Shown here piece after piece: positions 53,080 through 61,867 of a stretch of DNA of 64,000 nt. Origin of the DNA: G963666705 sp963666705 (lineage in GTDB: Bacteria; Pseudomonadota; Alphaproteobacteria; CADEGL01); NCBI GenBank assembly GCA_963666705.2, contig CAXXKO010000022.1, positions 124,001 to 188,000 of the forward strand, given 5' to 3'. Both the position numbers and the translations under genes were made by a program. Position 1 is the stretch's first letter. The number at the start of each line of letters is the position of its first letter. The notes beneath the pieces were generated by a model, which had not been told where the DNA came from, did no database searches, and saw nothing but the letters and a program-made list of their open reading frames with translations.

Positions 53080-54765
53080 CTATGCCTTCGCCAGGGCGGC
53101 ATCGCGGATCTCGCTCAAGCTCGCGCGCGTGGTGATCACCTCCGGGTCCATCTTGAGATGGATGAGGGCGCACTTGCCCGCGTCGCGCGCGCGCTCGAAA
53201 GCGGGCGCGAACTCCTCCGTCCGCGTCACCGTCTCGCCATGGGCGTCGTAGGCGCGGGCGAGGGCCGCGAAATCCGGGTTGATGAGCGTGGTGCCGATGG
53301 TGCGCGCGGGGTGGTCGCGCTCCTGGTGCATGCGGATTGTCCCGTACATGCCGTTGTCGAACACCATATAGATGGGCGTGGCGCCGTATTGCACGGCGGT
53401 CGCCATCTCCTGGCCCGTCATCATGAAGCCGCCATCGCCGGCGAAGCCCACGACGACGCGATCGGGATGGACCAGGCTCGCCGCCACCGCGGCCGGCGCG
53501 CCGGCCCCCATGGCGCCCGCCTGGGGGGCGAGCTGTGTACGCGGGCGACGCCAGGTCAGGAAACGCATGGGCCAGGCGCTGAAGTTGCCGCCGTCGATGG
53601 CGATGATGGCATCCGCCGGCAGGTTCTCCCGCAGCCACACCATGCACTGGCCGAGGTCGAGGTCGCCGTCGTAGGGATTGGGGATGAGCGCTTCCTCGTA
53701 ATCCGCGCGCGCGGCCGCGCGCCATGCCGCCCAGGCCGGTGCATCGCCCGGGCCGGCCAGCCCGGCGGCGGCGGCGGCGAAGCCCGGCACGCCCGACTGG
53801 ATCGGCAGGCGCGGCTGGTAGACGCTGCCAAGCACGTTCGAATCGGGATGGATGTGGATCAGCACCTGGAGCGGTACCGGCGCTTCGATCATCGTGTAGC
53901 GCTGGGTCGAGACCTCGTCGAGCCGCGAGCCCACCACCAACAGGAGATCGGCCTCTTTGATGCGCTCCACCAGCGCTGGGTTGGAGCCGGGAGAGAGGTC
54001 GCCCACGTAGTTCGGGTGGGTGTTGTCGATGATATCCTGGCGGCGAAAGGTGCAGGCCGCCGGCAGGTCGTGGGCCGCCAGGAACCGGGTAATGTCGGCG
54101 CAGGCCTCGGGCGTCCAGCCGCCACCGCCGACGATGGCCACCGGGCGCTCCGCCGCGCCGAGGAGGGCGGCCAGCTCGGCCATGCCCCCGGCCCCCGGGC
54201 TCGCCGACACGGGGCGATAGGGCGCCGTGTCCGCGACCGCCGCCTCTTCGCGCTGCATGTCCTCGGGCAGGGACAGGACCACCGGGCCGGGGCGCCCCGA
54301 CGTCGCGGTCTGGAAGGCGCGGGCGATCTGCTCGGGAATGCGTGCCGGGATCTCGATCTGGGTGACCCACTTGGTCATGTCGCCGAACATGCGCCGGTAG
54401 TCGATCTCCTGCAGCGCCTCGCGGTCCATGTGGTCGCGGTCGACCTGGCCCACCATCATGATCAGGGGCGTGGAGGCCTGGTGCGCCGCGTGAACGCCGA
54501 TCGAGCCATGGGTGGCACCCGGCCCACGCGTCACGAAACAGATTCCCGGCCGGCCGGTGAGCTTGCCGTAGGCTTCGGCCATATGGACGGCACCGGCCTC
54601 GTGTCGGCATACGATGAGCTTGATCTCGTTCGAGACGTCGTAGAGCGCGTCGAGGGTTTCGAGATAGCTCTCGCCCGGGACGCAGAAGATCGTGTCGACA
54701 CCGTGGGTGCGTAGCGCATCGACAAGGATCCGCGCGCCCGTGCGGCTCGGGGGAGAAGTCGTCAT
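53080..54765 (-). CDS. Thiamine-diphosphate-dependent enzyme, acetolactate synthase-like
   Basis: This 561-aa three-domain ThDP enzyme has the catalytic glutamate in CRHEAGAVHMAEAYGKLTG, the central Rossmann-like domain (LLLVVGSRLDEVSTQRY), and the ThDP motif GDGGFMMTGQEMAT through VFDNGMYGT. Length and layout match the acetolactate synthase/benzaldehyde lyase group; catabolic decarboxylases are equally possible. The start at 54765 is uncertain because no clear ribosome-binding site is seen, and ATG 54798 adds 11 residues. It lies 25 bp upstream of phnW on the same strand. Confidence 0.85.
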   Translation of the reverse strand: MTTSPPSRTGARILVDALRTHGVDTIFCVPGESYLETLDALYDVSNEIKLIVCRHEAGAVHMAEAYGKLTGRPGICFVTRGPGATHGSIGVHAAHQASTPLIMMVGQVDRDHMDREALQEIDYRRMFGDMTKWVTQIEIPARIPEQIARAFQTATSGRPGPVVLSLPEDMQREEAAVADTAPYRPVSASPGAGGMAELAALLGAAERPVAIVGGGGWTPEACADITRFLAAHDLPAACTFRRQDIIDNTHPNYVGDLSPGSNPALVERIKEADLLLVVGSRLDEVSTQRYTMIEAPVPLQVLIHIHPDSNVLGSVYQPRLPIQSGVPGFAAAAAGLAGPGDAPAWAAWRAAARADYEEALIPNPYDGDLDLGQCMVWLRENLPADAIIAIDGGNFSAWPMRFLTWRRPRTQLAPQAGAMGAGAPAAVAASLVHPDRVVVGFAGDGGFMMTGQEMATAVQYGATPIYMVFDNGMYGTIRMHQERDHPARTIGTTLINPDFAALARAYDAHGETVTRTEEFAPAFERARDAGKCALIHLKMDPEVITTRASLSEIRDAALAKA

Positions 54766-54794
54766 GTGGCTGGCCCGTGCGTTGGAGTGGAGAG

Positions 54795-56027
54795 TCATGG
54801 CTGAGATAGGTCAGCGCGCCCCCGGCTGTCAACGTGGACAGCACCCGCGACGACAAGCGCGTCGATCTCTGGCTCGTCATATCCCGCCTCGGCCAGCACC
54901 TCGCGCGTATGCTCGCCCAAGAGCGGCGCGCCGCGGCGCAGGTTGGGCGGCGTCGCGGACAGCTTGACCGGCGGCCCGATGGTTTTCACCCGGCCGACTT
55001 TCGAATGCTCGACCTCGGTCACCATCCCGCGCGCGAGGATCTGCGGGTCGGCATGGACCTGGGTCATGTGCAGGATCGGCCCCGCCGGGATACCGGCCTC
55101 TTCCAGGATCTCCAGCCAGTCGGCGGAGGCGCGCTTGCGGAAATGCACGGTCAGCTCCTCGGCCAGCGCCTCCCGATTGACGAGGCGTGCGTCGTTGGCG
55201 GCGAAGCGGGGGTCCTCGGCCAGCGCCGGGGCCTCGAGGAGGGTGACGAGCCGGGACCAGTTGTTCTGGTTGGCCCCCCCGATGGTGATCCAGCCGTCGG
55301 CCGTCTCGAGGGCCTGGTAGGGCGCCGAGAGCGGGTGGGCGGAGCCCATGGGGCCAGGCGAGACGCCGGTCACCAGCGCGATCGCGGACTGCCAATAGGT
55401 ATGGATGAAACCTGCCTCGAAGAGCGAGGTGTCGACGAGCTGCCCCTCCCCGGTCTTGAGCTTGTGAACATAGGCGCCGATCACGCCCATGGCAGCCAGG
55501 ATACCGGCGGTGATGTCGGTGATGGGCGAGCCCACCTTGACCGGCGGGCGGCCCGGCCCCTCGCCCGTGATGCTCATGAGGCCGCTCATGCCCTGGGCCA
55601 CGAGGTCGTAGCCGCCGCGCGACGCATAAGGCCCGGTCCGCCCGAAGCCCGAGATCGCGCAATAGATGAGCCCGGGATTGAGCGCCGAGAGCGCCTCGTA
55701 GCCGATGCCCATGCGGTCGAGCGAGCCCTGGCGGTAGTTCTCGACGAAGACGTCGGCGCCCTTGGCCAAGCGGCGCACGACCGCGCGCGCCGCCTCGTCC
55801 CGCAGGTTGACCGCGAGGCCGCGCTTGTTGCGGTTCATCATCATGAAGGCGGCCGCCTCGCCGCCGATAGCGTGGGCGCTGAAGCGTCGCGTATCATCGC
55901 CGTTCGGCAGGCGCTCGACCTTGATCACGTCAGCGCCCATGAGGCCGCAGGCCGGCCCCGCCATGACGTGGGAGAGCTCGATCACCCGCACGCCCGCGAG
56001 CGGGCCGGTGGCGGCCGATTGGGACAT
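54795..56027 (-). CDS. CaiB/BaiF family CoA-transferase (possible short internal deletion)
   Basis: This 410-aa class III CoA-transferase has the N terminus GVRVIELSHVMAGPACGLM followed directly by GADVIKVERLPNGDD. FVENYRQGSLDRMGIGYE and AISGFGRTGPYASRGGYDLV follow, where the nucleophile aspartate of formyl-CoA transferase is in GGYDLV. Compared with the usual spacing in this family, about four residues are missing between GPAC and GADVIK. The rest is full length. It starts one base after the stop of the enoyl-CoA hydratase gene, so the two form an operon for acyl-CoA metabolism. Confidence 0.85.
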   Translation of the reverse strand: MSQSAATGPLAGVRVIELSHVMAGPACGLMGADVIKVERLPNGDDTRRFSAHAIGGEAAAFMMMNRNKRGLAVNLRDEAARAVVRRLAKGADVFVENYRQGSLDRMGIGYEALSALNPGLIYCAISGFGRTGPYASRGGYDLVAQGMSGLMSITGEGPGRPPVKVGSPITDITAGILAAMGVIGAYVHKLKTGEGQLVDTSLFEAGFIHTYWQSAIALVTGVSPGPMGSAHPLSAPYQALETADGWITIGGANQNNWSRLVTLLEAPALAEDPRFAANDARLVNREALAEELTVHFRKRASADWLEILEEAGIPAGPILHMTQVHADPQILARGMVTEVEHSKVGRVKTIGPPVKLSATPPNLRRGAPLLGEHTREVLAEAGYDEPEIDALVVAGAVHVDSRGRADLSQP

Positions 56028-56028
56028 G

Positions 56029-56808
56029 CTAGCGCCCCTGGAAGCGCGGCTTCTCCTTGGCGAGGAAGGCCTGGTAGCCGGTGCGGAAATCCTCGGTGCT
56101 GAACGCGGCGTAGCCCTCCTCGCGCTCCTTGGGCGTAATCGGGGTCGGGTCCAGGAGGCGGCGGGCAAACTTCTTGTGCCAGCGGTTGACGAGCGGCGCA
56201 CCGTCGGCGATGCGGAGCGCGCTCTCCAAGGCCGCGCCTTCCGCCTCCGCATCGGACACGACCCGGGTCAGGAGGCCCTTCTCCTTCGCCTCCATGGCGC
56301 GCAGGACGCGCGCCTCGAACAGGATTTCGAGCGCCGTCGTCCGCCCCACGAGCTCCATGAGCGACCCGATTTCGTCGTAGCTCAGCACCAGGCCGAGGCG
56401 GTTGGACGGGATCCCGAAGCGGCCCGATTCACCGCTTATACGAAGGTCGCACTTGATGGCGACCTCGAGCCCGCCGCCGATGCAGGGGCCCTTGATCATG
56501 GCGATGGTCGGGTGGGCGCAGGCGCTGATCTTGGTCATGGTCTCGTGCACCAGTGCGTTGTAGGCGCGTGCCTGCTCGACACTCGCGCGCACGGACTCGA
56601 ACTCACTGATATCGGCCCCCGAACAGAACGCCTCGTCGCCCGCCCCGCGCAGGATGACGCAACGCAGGCCGTCGTCGACAGACAGCTCCTCCATCGCATC
56701 GCCGAGGGCCGTCCACAGGTCGCGGTTGAGGGCGTTCCGTTTCTCGGGGCGGTTGAGTTTCACCGTCGCGATCGGGCCGTCGCGCTCGATCAACAGGATA
56801 TCCGCCAT
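56029..56808 (-). CDS. Enoyl-CoA hydratase/isomerase family protein
   Basis: This 259-aa crotonase-fold enzyme has LNRPEKRNALNRDLWTALGD, the oxyanion-hole stretch AFCSGADISEFES and IKGPCIGGGLEVAIKCDLRI, and the C-terminal region up to TGYQAFLAKEKPRF. A glutamate in the position of the catalytic pair is not obvious (SYDEIG). GGAGAGGG precedes the ATG at 56808. It is coupled to a CaiB/BaiF transferase, which would activate the acid whose enoyl-CoA it hydrates. Confidence 0.87.
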   Translation of the reverse strand: MADILLIERDGPIATVKLNRPEKRNALNRDLWTALGDAMEELSVDDGLRCVILRGAGDEAFCSGADISEFESVRASVEQARAYNALVHETMTKISACAHPTIAMIKGPCIGGGLEVAIKCDLRISGESGRFGIPSNRLGLVLSYDEIGSLMELVGRTTALEILFEARVLRAMEAKEKGLLTRVVSDAEAEGAALESALRIADGAPLVNRWHKKFARRLLDPTPITPKEREEGYAAFSTEDFRTGYQAFLAKEKPRFQGR

Positions 56809-56964
56809 TTCCCTCTCCTCCGTTCGGCCCCCTTGCGCGAACTGCGCTGTGTTCGCGGGCGCGAAATGGCCAAATCCACGTCCATTGGCGCCCGCCCTTC
56901 CCCAAACGCGTCCGCCTCACTAACTAATGCACGATAACGAGCGCGACACCACGGAGGAACCGTC

Positions 56965-57303
56965 ATGACGGATTCGCTTGTCGAGAAAACCTGTGTGCCC
57001 TGCCGGGGCGGCATACCGCCGCTACCGCGCGCCGAAGCCGAGCGCTACCTCCTCGAGACACCGGGATGGGACCTGCTCGACGAAGGCCGCAGGATCGAGA
57101 AGATCTTCAAATTCGATGACTTCGCCGCCACCCTCGCCTTCGTCAACCAGGTCGGCGTAGTGGCGGAGGCGGAGTTCCACCACCCGGACATCAGCTTCGG
57201 CTGGGGCGCTTGTACGATCAGTTGGCATACCCACAAGATCGATGGCCTGCATGAGAACGACTTCATCATGGCCGCCAAGGTGGACGCCTTGCTCACCGGA
57301 TAG
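56965..57303 (+). CDS. phhB: Pterin-4a-carbinolamine dehydratase
   Basis: This 112-aa PhhB/DCoH protein recycles the pterin cofactor of aromatic amino acid hydroxylases. The signature E-F-H-H-P-D is present in AEAEFHHPDISFGW, and ISWHTHKIDGLHENDFIMAAK follows with the second histidine. GGAGGA lies upstream of the ATG at 56965. No phenylalanine hydroxylase is in this window. Confidence 0.92.
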   Translation: MTDSLVEKTCVPCRGGIPPLPRAEAERYLLETPGWDLLDEGRRIEKIFKFDDFAATLAFVNQVGVVAEAEFHHPDISFGWGACTISWHTHKIDGLHENDFIMAAKVDALLTG

Positions 57304-57353
57304 CGCATTCCGCCTCGCGATTTGCAATCCGCAACGCATTTCGCGATTCACCC

Positions 57354-57385
57354 AAGAAAAAGCGGCGGCCGTCACCGGCCGCCGC
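57354..57385 (-). terminator. Rho-independent terminator of the 62-aa gene
   Basis: On the minus strand a perfect 10-bp stem GCGGCGGCCG with a 4-base loop (57385-57362) is followed by TTTTTCTT (57361-57354). It lies 27 bp after the stop of the 62-aa gene. There is no T-run on the plus side, so it acts on minus-strand transcripts only. Confidence 0.85.
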
Positions 57386-57411
57386 GAGTTGGGTTGGTTG
57401 GGGAGGAGAGG

Positions 57412-57600
57412 TCAGAAAATTCCAAAGACACCGTGGAAGCCGGCGAGGACGATGGACCAGCTGCCGCCCCAGGCCAGACCGACAAGGCCGAGGTCGCGGG
57501 CGGTCCGCAGTCTGCGTGCAAGCGCATTGTCCGACGCGGGAATGATGTCGGCCCCGATCAGGCCCATCGTCATATTCCCCGTGAGAATGCTTTCGGCCAT
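57412..57600 (-). CDS. Small membrane protein (62 aa), hypothetical
   Basis: This short gene runs from ATG 57600. The peptide starts MAESILTGNMTMGLIGADII, has a basic middle (ARRLRTARDLG) and one hydrophobic segment (GLVGLAWGGSWSIVLAGFHG), and ends VFGIF. A strong dedicated terminator follows, and AT-rich DNA lies upstream, which together support a real single-gene transcript. I do not recognise the family. It is convergent with phhB. Confidence 0.6.
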   Translation of the reverse strand: MAESILTGNMTMGLIGADIIPASDNALARRLRTARDLGLVGLAWGGSWSIVLAGFHGVFGIF

Positions 57601-57749
57601 GGTTCGTCTCGTCGGCTCGGGTAATCTCTAAATTAACCATGCATTCGCCGTGCCAGCCGCGGTCGCGGCGCACCGTCCCGTGATCTGAATCAGTGCCCCG
57701 ACAGGCTATTGGCCTTAGGCTCCATCCGGTCGCCACCCAGGAGCATGTC

Positions 57750-59288
57750 GTGATCGTCGAGGATCAAAGCGCGCTCATCACTTTCCTGTCGCGGCCGGGG
57801 ACGTATGGGCCGGGCGTCATGGCGGTCGAGCGCATCGACACCCACTGCGCGGTCGTCTTCCTAGCGGGTGCTTACGCCTACAAGCTCAAGCGCGCGGTGC
57901 GCTTCCCCTATCTCGATTTCAGCACGGCCGAGCTGCGGCGCAAGGTCTGCCGGGCGGAGCTGCGCATAAACCGACGCACCGCACCCGACCTCTACCGCCG
58001 GGTTATCCCCGCCACCCGCCGCCACGATGGCCCCCTGGAGCTCGACGGCGATGGCGAGCCGGTGGACTGGCTGCTGGTCATGGCCCGCTTCGACCAGGAC
58101 ACCCTCTTCGATCGCATGGCCATGGACGGCAAGCTAACGCCCGCGCTGATGGCCGAGCTGGCCGACGAGATCGCCGCCTTCCACGACGGGGCGCCGCGGC
58201 GCCCCGAGCATGGCGGCCGCAAGGGCATCGCCTTCGTGGTGGAGAGCAACGCCGAGGCCTTCGCCGAATGCGATCCCGGAATTCTCGCACCCGGCGATGC
58301 GGGCCGCCTGACCGCGGAATCGCGCGCGGTGCTCGACCGGCTCGGCCCCCACCTCGAAGCGCGGCGGGCCATGGGCCGGGTGCGCCGCTGTCACGGGGAT
58401 CTCCACCTGCGCAATATCGTCCTCATGGACGGCCGGCCGACCCTCTTCGACGCCATCGAATTCAGCGAGCGCCTCGCCTGCATCGACGTGCTCTACGACG
58501 TCGCCTTTCTCATCATGGACCTCGTGCACCGAAGCTTGGGCGGCCTCGCCAATGCGGCCCTCAACCGCTACCTCGACCACACGGGAGATCTGAGCGGCCT
58601 CGGCGCTCTGCCCTTATTCCTCTCCGTGCGCGCCGCCGTGCGGGCGCATGTGAGCGCCATCTCAGCCATGAGCGTAGAGCCGGGCCGGACGCGGGACGAG
58701 TTGGCCGCCGAGGCCGGCGCCTATCTCACCCTCGCCGCTGCCCAGCTCTCGCCGCCACCCCCGCGGATGCTCGCCGTCGGCGGGCTCTCCGGATCGGGCA
58801 AATCGACCCTTGCCCGCGCGCTCGCGCCTGAGATTGGCGCGGCACCCGGCGCCATCGTTCTGCGCAGCGATGTCTTGCGCAAGGAGCTCATGGCCGTGGC
58901 GCCGCTCGTGCGATTGCTCCAATCCGCCTATCGGCCCGAAATCACGGAACGGGTCTACGCCACCCTGCGGAATCGTGCCCGAACCGTACTGGCCGCCGGC
59001 CACGGGGTCGTGGTCGATGCGGTGCATTCGACGCCGGAAGAGCGTCAGGCGCTCGCCGCCGTCGCCCGGGCGGTCGGCGCGCGTTTCGATGGCCTGTGGC
59101 TCGATGCGCCCGCGGACGCGATGGCGGCGCGCATCGCCGGGCGACGGGCGGACGCCTCGGACTCGACCGTCGCGGTGATGCGCCAACAGATCGGCTACGA
59201 CCTCGGCACCATCTCCTGGCCGAGGGTCGAGGCCGGTGGCGATGCCGCCGCCAGCCTCCAAGCTGCGCGCGCCGCCCTCGAAGACTGA
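57750..59288 (+). CDS. Aminoglycoside phosphotransferase-like domain fused to a P-loop kinase
   Basis: This 512-aa two-domain protein has a first part (to about residue 330) that is a protein-kinase-like APH fold with HGDLHLRNIVL as the catalytic loop and FDAIEFSERLACIDVLYD as the metal-binding stretch. From about residue 350 a P-loop kinase begins with GGLSGSGKSTLARAL, followed by LRSDVLRKEL and VVVDAVHSTPEERQ. Such fusions are common in proteobacteria and of unknown substrate. GTG 57750 has AGGAG upstream. Confidence 0.83.
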   Translation: MIVEDQSALITFLSRPGTYGPGVMAVERIDTHCAVVFLAGAYAYKLKRAVRFPYLDFSTAELRRKVCRAELRINRRTAPDLYRRVIPATRRHDGPLELDGDGEPVDWLLVMARFDQDTLFDRMAMDGKLTPALMAELADEIAAFHDGAPRRPEHGGRKGIAFVVESNAEAFAECDPGILAPGDAGRLTAESRAVLDRLGPHLEARRAMGRVRRCHGDLHLRNIVLMDGRPTLFDAIEFSERLACIDVLYDVAFLIMDLVHRSLGGLANAALNRYLDHTGDLSGLGALPLFLSVRAAVRAHVSAISAMSVEPGRTRDELAAEAGAYLTLAAAQLSPPPPRMLAVGGLSGSGKSTLARALAPEIGAAPGAIVLRSDVLRKELMAVAPLVRLLQSAYRPEITERVYATLRNRARTVLAAGHGVVVDAVHSTPEERQALAAVARAVGARFDGLWLDAPADAMAARIAGRRADASDSTVAVMRQQIGYDLGTISWPRVEAGGDAAASLQAARAALED

Positions 59289-59299
59289 CGGCGCAAGGC

Positions 59300-59617
59300 T
59301 TACGCCTCTGCCGGCGGCACCGTCGCCGCGGCGCCCGGCTGCTCAGTCTGCTGGGCGGCCTGCTGACTCAGGTTGCGTAGGACCAGGCGGGCGCGCTCCA
59401 GCTCCTCGAAATGCTCCCGGATGCGGCGCAGGTCGTCGAACGCGCCGGTCGAGACCGGCTTACGGTCGTTGACCGCCTGCGCGACCGCGACGGCGGACTG
59501 GAGCCAGTTGTTCTGCATCACGCCCACGGCGCCGCCGAGCACGAGTGCCGCGTTCTCACGCGACAGATCGGTCTGCTGGGGCTGGCCCGCCGGGGGTGTT
59601 TGGGGTGCTTCCGCAAT
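59300..59617 (-). CDS. Small hypothetical protein, probable ATT start
   Basis: This 105-aa hydrophilic protein has a proline- and glutamine-rich N terminus (AEAPQTPPAGQPQQTDL), a short alanine/glycine-rich middle (NAALVLGGAVGVMQNNW), a charged helix (DDLRRIREHFEELERARL) and an A/P-rich tail. No ATG, GTG or TTG starts this frame at a sensible place. An ATT at 59617 has AAAGGAAG about six bases upstream and gives a natural N terminus. A GTG at 59686 would overlap the protease gene. It closes the type I secretion locus; the function is unknown. Confidence 0.55.
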   Translation of the reverse strand: MAEAPQTPPAGQPQQTDLSRENAALVLGGAVGVMQNNWLQSAVAVAQAVNDRKPVSTGAFDDLRRIREHFEELERARLVLRNLSQQAAQQTEQPGAAATVPPAEA

Positions 59618-59663
59618 GTTTCTTCCTTTCTTTCTCGGGCTTCCTCGAATGGTGATGCGGCAC

Positions 59664-60467
59664 TCAGTCCGCGGCGTTGTCGGCACCCGCCGTCACGAGT
59701 GCGCGGTGAAAAGTGATACCCGGCACCGCGGCGCCGAATTCGCGGCCATCCGCCTGAAAGGTCGCGACGTGCATGGCGACGAGCGTGAAGCGGCCGTCCT
59801 CGAAGACCAGCAGGGGCGATCCCGAATCCCCCTTGGTCGCATCGCATTCATGAACGGCCAGGCGGCCGCCTTCAGTGAAGCCGACGATCTCGCAGCCGTC
59901 GTGGAGCGTGAGTATGTGAGGGCGGTCCTGGCTGTAGCCGGCCTGAAGGATGCGCGCGCCGGCCTGCTGGTAGGCATCGAGCGCCGCGGCGTCGAGCGCC
60001 GCCGCGGCGAGGGGGCGGCGGTCCGGCCCCGCCACCCCTTCGAGGGTTAGGAGCGCCCAGTCGGCGCCGGGGTCCGCCGGGCCGCCGGCCTGGGCCGGCA
60101 CGTAACCATCGGGGATCTCGAAGGCGCTGATGCGGGCATGCTCCAGGAACTCGCCGCGCTGGTAGCCGGCGAGGAAATGCAGCGAGCTCGGCGGCAGCCA
60201 ACGCCCCGTGCGCTGATTCCACAGGCAATGGGCGGCGGTCAGCACTCGGTTGGGCGCGATCAGGGTGCCGGTGCAGAAGCCGCCCACGGCTTTGTTCACC
60301 CGGCCTATGGCACTCCAGGGGAAGACCGTGCTCTCCACGAGAACACGGTCGTCCGTCCCCTTGATCCCGGGCAGGCGCATGCGCTCGGCCGCCATGGCCG
60401 CACACCCGAGTCCCAGGGAGAGGATGGCGGCCGCGAGCAGCGCTCCGTTCCGCGGACGGGAAGGAAT
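59664..60467 (-). CDS. Secreted trypsin-like serine protease, probable ATT start
   Basis: This chymotrypsin-fold protease has its catalytic triad visible as His in VLTAAHCLWN, Asp in GADWALLTLE and Ser in CDATKGDSGSPLL. Upstream of the first ATG (60395) the frame encodes a signal peptide (NGALLAAAILSLGLGCAAMA), so the real start must be further upstream. The only candidate with a ribosome-binding site is ATT 60467, six bases after GGGAGGA and two bases after the hlyD stop. The mature enzyme would be periplasmic or outer-surface, and a processing role for a secreted product is possible. Confidence 0.8.
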   Translation of the reverse strand: MPSRPRNGALLAAAILSLGLGCAAMAAERMRLPGIKGTDDRVLVESTVFPWSAIGRVNKAVGGFCTGTLIAPNRVLTAAHCLWNQRTGRWLPPSSLHFLAGYQRGEFLEHARISAFEIPDGYVPAQAGGPADPGADWALLTLEGVAGPDRRPLAAAALDAAALDAYQQAGARILQAGYSQDRPHILTLHDGCEIVGFTEGGRLAVHECDATKGDSGSPLLVFEDGRFTLVAMHVATFQADGREFGAAVPGITFHRALVTAGADNAAD

Positions 60468-60469
60468 CG

Positions 60470-61867
60470 CTAGTCCTCCCGCAAGGCGAGGTCGAAGCTG
60501 AGGAGGAAGGGCCGGGTGAAGTAGTCGAGCGCCGTGCGCTCCCCTGTCGCGATCATGGTCTCGGCCGGCATGCCCGGGTAGAGAACGGCGCCGCCGAGCG
60601 CGGCGGAGAGATCGCCGACCAGCTCGATCTGGGCGAGGTAGTAGGACATGCCCGTACGCTCGTCCGTGATGGCGTCGGCCGAGACCTTGGTGACGATGCC
60701 GTCGAGCGGCTTCAGGTTGCGCTGACGAAAGGCGGTGATTCGCACCTGGGCCTCGAGCCCCACATGGACCACGTCGATATCGCCTGGATCGACATGCACC
60801 TCGACGATCAGCTTGTCCCCGCTGGGGACGATGTCCATGAGCGGCTCGCCGGGGGAGATAACGCCGCCAGGCGTATTGACCTGGAGGCCGACGATAGAGC
60901 CCGCGATGGGCGCCTCAATGTCGGTGCGGCGCATGATGTCCTGGGCACTGCGGATGCGCTCGCTCATGTCGAAGAGCTCGGTCTCGACGTCGCGCAGCTC
61001 CTGCACTACCTCATTGATCATGCCGGTACGCAGCTCGCTCATGCGTAGCTCGGCCTCGCCGATGCTTTGGTTGGCGCGCGCGATGGCGGCTTGGTTCTGG
61101 CTGCGCCGGCCGCGGATTTCCGCCTGCTCGCGCTGCAGGGCGAGGAGCCGCGGCTTCTGCGCGAGCCCCTTGTCGACCAGCGTCTTCACGTCGTGGATCT
61201 CCTCGCCGATCAGCGCGAGCTGGGTATTCTGGGCCGAGATTTCACCCTCCAGGCCCAATATCTCCTCCTGGAACTGCTTGACCCGCTGGTCGAGGATCGC
61301 GACCTGGCCCTCGATCGCCTGGTGCCGGGCATTGAAGATGTTGGTCTGACCCTCGACCGCCTCGCGCACCGACGGGTCCTCCAGCGACGACAGCAATTCC
61401 GCGGGAAAGTCGATGGCCTCCATCCCATCGCGCTCCGCTTTCAGCCGGGCCAGCAATGCGGTGGCGGTGCGGCGGCGCCCGCGCAGGAGGTCGAGACTCG
61501 CGCGCGCCTGGGTATCGTCGAGCCGGATTATGACTTGCCCCTCGGTTACCACGTCGCCGTCACGCACCATGATCTCGCCGACGATGCCCCCTTCGAGATG
61601 CTTGATGGTCTTGCGCTTGGTATCCACGATGACGACGCCGGGGGCGATCGCGGCACTGCCGAGCGGGGCCAGCGCCGCCCAGCCGATGAGCCCGCCGAAG
61701 AACAGGGCGACGATGACGAAGCCCGCGATGACGATGCCGCCGAGCCTGACAGACGGCTCGGCCGATGCCGGTGCCGCCGGACCCGGTGGGGCGCCGGCGG
61801 AGGCCGGCGCGGGCGCCGGGGCGGGGCTCGCGGACGCCAGCTTCATGGATACGCTCTTCTCAGCCAT
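60470..61867 (-). CDS. HlyD family type I secretion membrane fusion protein
   Basis: This 465-aa periplasmic adaptor has a proline/alanine-rich cytoplasmic N terminus, one membrane helix (IVIAGFVIVALFFGGLIGWAA), and the biotinyl-like half KHLEGGIVGEIMVRDGDVV. A long coiled-coil hairpin (about residues 140-310) and the C-terminal barrel with DIEAPIAGSIVGLQVNTPGGV follow. The PrtE/HlyD pattern ends in a short tail FDLALRED. It links the ABC exporter to a TolC-like pore, which is not in this window. The ATG at 61867 overlaps the ABC gene stop by 8 bp. Confidence 0.92.
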   Translation of the reverse strand: MAEKSVSMKLASASPAPAPAPASAGAPPGPAAPASAEPSVRLGGIVIAGFVIVALFFGGLIGWAALAPLGSAAIAPGVVIVDTKRKTIKHLEGGIVGEIMVRDGDVVTEGQVIIRLDDTQARASLDLLRGRRRTATALLARLKAERDGMEAIDFPAELLSSLEDPSVREAVEGQTNIFNARHQAIEGQVAILDQRVKQFQEEILGLEGEISAQNTQLALIGEEIHDVKTLVDKGLAQKPRLLALQREQAEIRGRRSQNQAAIARANQSIGEAELRMSELRTGMINEVVQELRDVETELFDMSERIRSAQDIMRRTDIEAPIAGSIVGLQVNTPGGVISPGEPLMDIVPSGDKLIVEVHVDPGDIDVVHVGLEAQVRITAFRQRNLKPLDGIVTKVSADAITDERTGMSYYLAQIELVGDLSAALGGAVLYPGMPAETMIATGERTALDYFTRPFLLSFDLALRED

